Assembly: GCA_003170035.1 (NCBI GenBank)
Contig: PMZX01000045.1
Span: forward strand, 345-16,612
DNA: 16,268 bases
DNA from: Myxococcales bacterium
GTDB taxonomy: Bacteria; Myxococcota_A; Polyangia; Fen-1088
Reading direction: 5' to 3'
Below the pieces are notes generated by a model that had not been told where the DNA came from, did not search any database, and saw only the letters and a program-made list of their open reading frames with translations. Positions 14,026 to 16,268 of this stretch are shown one piece after another. Position 1 is the first letter of the stretch; each line of letters starts with the position of its first letter. The position numbers and the translations under genes were made by a program.

Positions 14026-14143
14026 CTCATTGGTCCTCGGGTTCCGCGTGGCGTCTCGAAGGATCGTCCGTCCAGTGTCGCCTTGCAAGTCGCGGCCAGC
14101 TCTTACAACATCTCTGGTACGAGCGCCATCCCTCGCGAGACAG
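14022..14143 (-). other. Short operon junction with a broken reading frame
   Basis: The roughly 120 bases between the phosphatase stop and the methyltransferase start contain ATG 14129 followed by eight codons and a TAA. The same frame then stays open for 26 more codons and ends in an ATGA overlap with the methyltransferase. It has the position of a coupled gene with one nonsense codon, but no family is recognisable. It may be untranslated spacer. Confidence 0.18.
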
Positions 14144-14635
14144 TCAGCTCGGGTTGATGGATGGGACCAGCATGTCCAGCAATTCGCGAACGGCGCCGTG
14201 TCCGGCGGCCCGCTTGGTCACCAGCGCCGCTCGTCGCGCCACTGATGGGTGAGCGTCGGCGGGAACAGCGGCGAGCCCCGCAATCTCCATGGCCTCGACA
14301 TCGTTGACATCGTTGCCCATGAAAGCGACTGCCTCGAGCGCCAGGTCGTGGCGGGCGGCGAAGTCCCGTAGCGCCGCAGCCTTGTCCTTGCACCCAAGGT
14401 ACACGTCGTTGATCGCCAGCTTGGCCGCGTAGCGAGTGACAATTGCCGAGTCCTCTCCCGAGCAGAGAGCAAAGCGGAGTCCAGCGCGCCCGGCACGTGA
14501 AATACCCATCACGTCCAAGAAACAGAAGCGCTTCAGCTCCTGGCCGGCACCGTCCCACCAGAAACCGTCGTCGGTGAGCACACCATCCACGTCGAGCATG
14601 ACGGCTCGTATGCGCCCAAGATCAGGCTCCGACAC
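14144..14635 (-). CDS. KdsC-like HAD phosphatase
   Basis: A 163-residue HAD phosphatase of the small, capless KdsC type. Motif I is DVDGVLTD (15-22) with nucleophile D15 and acid/base D17, motif II is S59 in LCSGED, the motif III lysine is in GCKDK (81-85), and motif IV is GNDVND (107-112). KdsC enzymes remove the phosphate from KDO-8-phosphate or, in related pathways, a nonulosonate-9-phosphate. Its gene directly follows the NeuB-type synthase, overlapping it by 14 bases, so it most likely dephosphorylates that enzyme's product. The start is GTG 14635; the first ATG in frame lies at motif I and would cut the fold. Length is close to the usual 160-190 residues. Confidence 0.87.
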   Translation of the reverse strand: MSEPDLGRIRAVMLDVDGVLTDDGFWWDGAGQELKRFCFLDVMGISRAGRAGLRFALCSGEDSAIVTRYAAKLAINDVYLGCKDKAAALRDFAARHDLALEAVAFMGNDVNDVEAMEIAGLAAVPADAHPSVARRAALVTKRAAGHGAVRELLDMLVPSINPS

Positions 14636-15494
14636 GGCGAAGCTTCTTCATAATAGGGATCTCACGATCGAGGATGGTCTTGGTATTGGCGCCAAGCGCT
14701 ATCTCGACAAGTCGGATATCGCGTGCCAGGTGCTCCGCGCCACTTGGACCGAGCGACGCAGCGTGGTCGCTGCCCCACATCGCGCGATCAAGCGTGATGT
14801 GGCGTTCGACCACGCAAGCGCCCAGTGCCACTGCGGCGACCGACGACGCGATGCCAGACTCATGTCCGGAGTAGCCGACAGGAACGCCGTACCGCTCGCG
14901 GAACATCGGGATGACTCTAAGATTCAGTTCCGGATACTCTGCAGGGTATGTGCTGGTGGTATGCACGACGATGAGGTTGCCCCTGCCGAGAACCTCGACG
15001 GCATGATCGACCTGCGCGAGTGTGCTCATGCCAGTGGAAAGCATGATGGGTTTGCCCGTGGCGCGCGTGTGCTTGAGCAAATGGTCGTCGGTTAGTGACG
15101 CCGAAGCCACCTTGTAGACGGGCGGGTTGAAGCGCTCGATGAAGTCCACCGAGCCCTCGTCCCAGCAGGACGCAAACCAGGCGATGCCGACTTTCCGACA
15201 GTACTCGTCGATGGCCGCATACTCTTTCTCACCGAACTCGAGTCCTCGTTTCAAATCTCCGTTGGTCGTGCCGAAGGGGCTCTCGCGGGGGCGCGCAAGC
15301 TCCTCCCGAGAGTACACGACGTCGACCGTCCGCTTCTGGAACTTGACAGCGTCGAGCCCGTTCTTCACAGCGAGATCTATCAGCTTACGGGCGATGTCCA
15401 CATCGCCGTTATGGTTGATGCCAATCTCACCGATAAGATAGCTGGGGGACCCGTCGCCGACCAGCCTGGTTCCAATCTTCACCTGTTGTGCCAT
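14622..15494 (-). CDS. neuB: NeuB-family ulosonic acid synthase lacking the SAF domain
   Basis: A 290-residue PEP-condensing aldolase of the sialic acid synthase family. Motifs in order: GEIGINHNGD (22-31), KFQKR (51-55), STGMST (153-158), HTTSTYP (178-184), GYSGHE (207-212) and ERHITLDR (230-237). H211 and H232 are 21 residues apart, as are the two manganese ligands H215/H236 of the meningococcal enzyme. NeuB enzymes add PEP to an aldose (ManNAc, or its phosphate or analogues) to give a 2-keto-3-deoxy acid. The usual C-terminal SAF domain of about 60 residues, which reaches into the partner's active site, is absent; the protein ends right after the barrel. The phosphatase next door suggests a phosphorylated substrate. 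I chose ATG 15494, since the longer frame from 15545 precedes the conserved fold and overlaps the SIS gene. Confidence 0.88.
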   Translation of the reverse strand: MAQQVKIGTRLVGDGSPSYLIGEIGINHNGDVDIARKLIDLAVKNGLDAVKFQKRTVDVVYSREELARPRESPFGTTNGDLKRGLEFGEKEYAAIDEYCRKVGIAWFASCWDEGSVDFIERFNPPVYKVASASLTDDHLLKHTRATGKPIMLSTGMSTLAQVDHAVEVLGRGNLIVVHTTSTYPAEYPELNLRVIPMFRERYGVPVGYSGHESGIASSVAAVALGACVVERHITLDRAMWGSDHAASLGPSGAEHLARDIRLVEIALGANTKTILDREIPIMKKLRRVGA

Positions 15495-15510
15495 ATTCTT
15501 TCCGTTCTCC

Positions 15511-16098
15511 TCAGCAAACGCCAAGCGATTCCTCGACGAGACCACAGAGGATGTGCCCGAGCGTGATGTGACTTTCCTGGATTCGTGGCGTGACTCTAGA
15601 GGGGATCGCTAGGAGCAGGTCGCATGCGGTGAGGCATTGCCCGCCACCTTCGCCCGTCAGAGCTGCAGTGAAGGCTCCGCGTTCGCGCGCTGCTCGCAGT
15701 CCTCGGATGACGTTCCCCGAGTTTCCGCTGGTGGAAATACCGATGGCCACGTCCTGAGGCTCGACCCACGCATGGATCTGCCGCTCGAACACGGCGTCCC
15801 ACTCGTAGTCGTTCGCAATCGCGGTCAGGGCCGATGTGTTCCCATGCAGGACCATCGCGCGAAGCGGCCCGCGCTCGCGTTGGTAGCGCCCGACCAGTTC
15901 GGCAGCTATGTGCTGGGCGTCTGCGGCGGATCCGCCGTTCCCAAACAGCACCAGCTTGCCGCGGCCGCGAAGTGCATCGCCGACGCGTCGGGCGAGTTCG
16001 AAAACCCCTCCAATCAACTCGTCACTCCAGCTCCTTTTCACCGCAATACTCTCTTCGAGCTCTCGGCGCACCTGATCGATCTGTTCACGACTCACCAT
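15511..16098 (-). CDS. gmhA: GmhA-like SIS isomerase (sedoheptulose-7-phosphate isomerase)
   Basis: A 195-residue SIS-domain protein. It has NGGSAADAQHIAAELVGRY (54-72) and STSGNSGN (122-129), and ends with RIQESHITLGHILCGLVE (172-189). H63, E67, Q174 and H182 fall at the spacing of the zinc ligands H61, E65, Q172 and H180 of E. coli GmhA, so it should be an active isomerase turning sedoheptulose-7-phosphate into D-glycero-D-manno-heptose-7-phosphate, rather than a DiaA-like protein without catalysis. I chose ATG 16098; the upstream in-frame extension to 16206 is not family-like. NeuB follows after 16 bases. Its place before NeuB and the phosphatase raises the possibility that a heptose phosphate feeds this pathway, though it may instead feed a separate heptose branch. 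Confidence 0.87.
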   Translation of the reverse strand: MVSREQIDQVRRELEESIAVKRSWSDELIGGVFELARRVGDALRGRGKLVLFGNGGSAADAQHIAAELVGRYQRERGPLRAMVLHGNTSALTAIANDYEWDAVFERQIHAWVEPQDVAIGISTSGNSGNVIRGLRAARERGAFTAALTGEGGGQCLTACDLLLAIPSRVTPRIQESHITLGHILCGLVEESLGVC

Positions 16099-16268
16099 TG
16101 GTATGAGGCGGCAATATATCAGGATAGGCGGGCTGCCAAAACCTTCCCCGGGACCTTGAAGGTCGATTTCGCGAAATCCGTCGGTGCCGCGATGAGCACG
16201 TGGCAACTGACCAAGCGAGCACGGGCGTCCGCAGCTCGGCCCTAAACGTCGACGGGCGCGCCGCGACT
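16099..16268. other. Right edge with no supported gene
   Basis: On the minus strand one frame (about VLIAAPTDFAKSTFKVPGK near 16190-16134) looks mildly protein-like and could be the tail of an upstream gene, but it is too short to name. No promoter or ribosome site for the isomerase gene is clear. Confidence 0.3.

Noticed and set aside
12874..14157. 427-codon plus-strand open frame
   Set aside because: Antisense to the second C-methyltransferase. Translation shows no recognisable family, while the minus strand has full SAM and zinc motifs.
15511..16206. Longer form of the SIS isomerase starting at TTG 16206
   Set aside because: The extra 36 residues have no family similarity, and the known fold begins right at ATG 16098.
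1..16268. tRNA, rRNA, CRISPR array, insertion sequence, integrase or attachment site
   Set aside because: No transposase or integrase gene, no regularly spaced repeats and no tRNA-like or rRNA-like sequence was seen on reading both strands. Short or diverged elements could be missed by eye.

Overview
The window is a GC-rich (about 60% by eye) stretch of bacterial DNA, almost wholly given to making and transferring unusual sugars for a surface polysaccharide. A colanic-acid-type glycosyltransferase, a GtrA/GtrB-like pair, a GmhA-like heptose isomerase and a NeuB-like ulosonate synthase point to a Gram-negative organism. GTG and TTG starts and ATGA overlaps are common. The sequence alone does not give the genus.

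Left part (1-2606): the N-terminal part of an AAA ATPase that runs off the window (minus strand), a WcaI-like family 4 glycosyltransferase (minus strand), then a plus-strand toxin-antitoxin relic. The relic has a promoter with a perfect palindrome between -35 and -10, about 19 codons resembling the N-terminus of an MqsR toxin, and an intact MqsA-type antitoxin.

Plus-strand operon (2668-7657): a nucleotide-sugar epimerase/dehydratase, a polyprenyl-phosphate-type glycosyltransferase (GtrB/DPM1-like), a GtrA flippase-like protein, a drastically shortened thiamine-diphosphate (TPP) enzyme gene, a TIM-barrel sugar-phosphate isomerase, a 49-codon stub of a Gfo/Idh/MocA oxidoreductase, and an SDR oxidoreductase. 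Several junctions overlap as ATGA.

Minus-strand operon (16098 down to 7710), in transcription order: GmhA-like SIS isomerase, short NeuB-family synthase lacking the SAF domain, KdsC-like HAD phosphatase, sugar C-methyltransferase, full-length TPP enzyme of acetolactate-synthase type, two SDR oxidoreductases, and a second C-methyltransferase. The two operons converge and overlap by a few bases near 7710. Likely logic (inference): GmhA makes a heptose phosphate, NeuB adds pyruvate from PEP to an aldose, the HAD enzyme removes phosphate, and the TPP enzyme, SDRs and C-methyltransferases build a branched or C-methylated sugar. No cytidylyltransferase that would activate a ulosonic acid is intact here.

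The most striking feature is that the locus is full of remnants that keep start codons, stop codons and overlaps with their neighbours: the MqsR stub, the doubly deleted TPP gene, the Gfo/Idh/MocA stub, and several short coupled ORFs in the minus-strand junctions. This looks like repeated internal gene loss inside operons whose translational coupling has been kept. The two arms also carry related genes (TPP enzyme and SDR on both sides), as if two related sugar cassettes had met tail to tail.
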